From: Bacteroidota bacterium
GTDB taxonomy: Bacteria > Bacteroidota > Bacteroidia > Bacteroidales > Prolixibacteraceae
DNA length: 48,355 bases
Reading direction: 5' to 3'
Assembly (NCBI GenBank): GCA_023251435.1
Contig: JAHEYU010000047.1
Span: 1 to 48,355 of the forward strand
Shown piece by piece: positions 48,200-48,355 of the stretch; within the stretch, counting starts at the first letter, position 1, and each line of letters starts with the position of its first letter. The notes beneath the pieces are model-generated. The model did not search any database and had not been told where the DNA came from. It worked only from the letters and a program-made list of their open reading frames with translations. Made by a program: the position numbers and the translations under genes.

Positions 48200-48233
48200 A
48201 AGCCCGGTGGATTAAGTTCTACCGGGCTTTTTT
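48200..48233 (+). terminator. Intrinsic terminator of the aminotransferase gene
   Basis: AAGCCCGGT (48200-48208) pairs with ACCGGGCTT (48221-48229) around a 12-nt loop, followed by T to 48233. A GTATG sequence, the possible 5' end of a group II intron, begins two bases later. Confidence 0.93.
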
Positions 48234-48234
48234 G

Positions 48235-48355
48235 GTATGTCGGGCATGGTGATAAACTAGCAGGATGGAAGTTTCTGCATACGCCGAGTTGAGAGGAAGT
48301 ATTAGCGAATGGCAAGGGTGTCCAGAGTGATTTGGGATCTGAAAGAAGCCATCAG
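48235..48355 (+). mobile_element. Putative 5' end of a group II intron (cut by window edge)
   Basis: The sequence after the terminator starts GTATG at 48235, contains a GCAGGA/TTTCTGC stem-loop with a GGAA-containing loop, and then a segment of the form GCGAATGGCAAGGGTGTCC followed by TGGGATCTGAAAGAAGC. From memory this resembles the domain I region of group II introns of Bacteroidota. No reverse-transcriptase frame is visible because the window ends 120 nt in. Insertion directly behind an intrinsic terminator is the known habit of class C introns. The start base is a guess. Confidence 0.55.

Noticed and set aside
47944-48315. Minus-strand frame of 123 residues at the right end
   Set aside because: It runs opposite the aminotransferase gene, its terminator and the putative intron, with no family pattern.

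Overview
The window reads as a chromosomal segment of a Bacteroidota bacterium, most likely a marine or sediment member of the Marinilabiliales/Prolixibacteraceae type (the family-level placement is inference). Supporting signs are type IX secretion C-terminal sorting domains, DUF3078 and DUF4199 proteins, Bacteroidota-type promoters (TTTG about 19-21 nt before TAnnTTTG), AT-rich intergenic DNA, and a very long saccharolytic operon rich in sulfatases. No SusC/SusD pair, sigma/anti-sigma pair or hybrid two-component regulator lies in the window, so the polysaccharide locus must extend to the left of base 1.

Region 1 (1-28555) is one plus-strand operon-like run of 18 genes with gaps of 1-39 nt, apart from one 140-nt gap at 9504-9643. 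It ends at an intrinsic terminator at 28518-28555. It encodes three GH92 alpha-mannosidase-like proteins (one only as a C-terminus), three GH99-like proteins carrying a DE(V/I)xEG active-site motif, one divergent DUF5010-like secreted protein, six S1-family sulfatases, a secreted sugar phosphate isomerase/epimerase-like TIM barrel, a Tat-exported Gfo/Idh/MocA oxidoreductase, a calcineurin-like phosphoesterase, an endonuclease/exonuclease/phosphatase-fold protein and a beta-helix protein. The best reading is a locus for a heavily sulfated, possibly phosphorylated, alpha-mannose-rich glycan. Sulfatases would strip sulfate, GH99-like enzymes cut internally, GH92 enzymes release mannose, and the redox/isomerase and phosphatase proteins deal with unusual linkages or substituents. 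The locus looks internally duplicated, as two blocks of GH99-like, auxiliary enzyme, S1 sulfatase, GH92, then a second type of S1 sulfatase. One uncharacterised beta-sandwich module appears three times, on a GH99-like enzyme and on a sulfatase.

Region 2 (28587-36761) holds a small beta-barrel-like protein, an SRPBCC protein, a DUF3078 protein, a CYTH protein and an HD protein. These are followed on the minus strand by a compact GH130_1 - GPH transporter - AGE epimerase operon, the classical intracellular route for beta-1,4-mannobiose (mannobiose to mannosylglucose to mannose-1-phosphate plus glucose).

Region 3 (37243-37770) is a minus-strand stable-RNA cluster: a consensus promoter, SRP RNA, tRNA-Thr(TGT), tRNA-Tyr(GTA), tRNA-Gly(TCC) and a terminator.

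Region 4 (37916-48233) is mostly housekeeping or envelope genes: DUF4199 plus GT2 glycosyltransferase, a hemolysin III family protein, a MerR/B12-type regulator, an isoaspartyl peptidase, a PspC/PadR operon led by a secreted protein with five WM repeats, a GroES-like co-chaperone, an alpha/beta hydrolase and an aminotransferase. Right after the aminotransferase terminator the window runs into what looks like the 5' end of a group II intron.

A structural signal not covered by usual feature classes is a set of intergenic arrays built of degenerate 7-bp units, three of them arranged as mirrored hairpins of 9-10 heptads (32751-32815, 37357-37426, 42503-42568). A weaker array lies at 29561-29602, and a 9-bp-unit counterpart runs into the start of the alpha/beta hydrolase gene (45981-46080).
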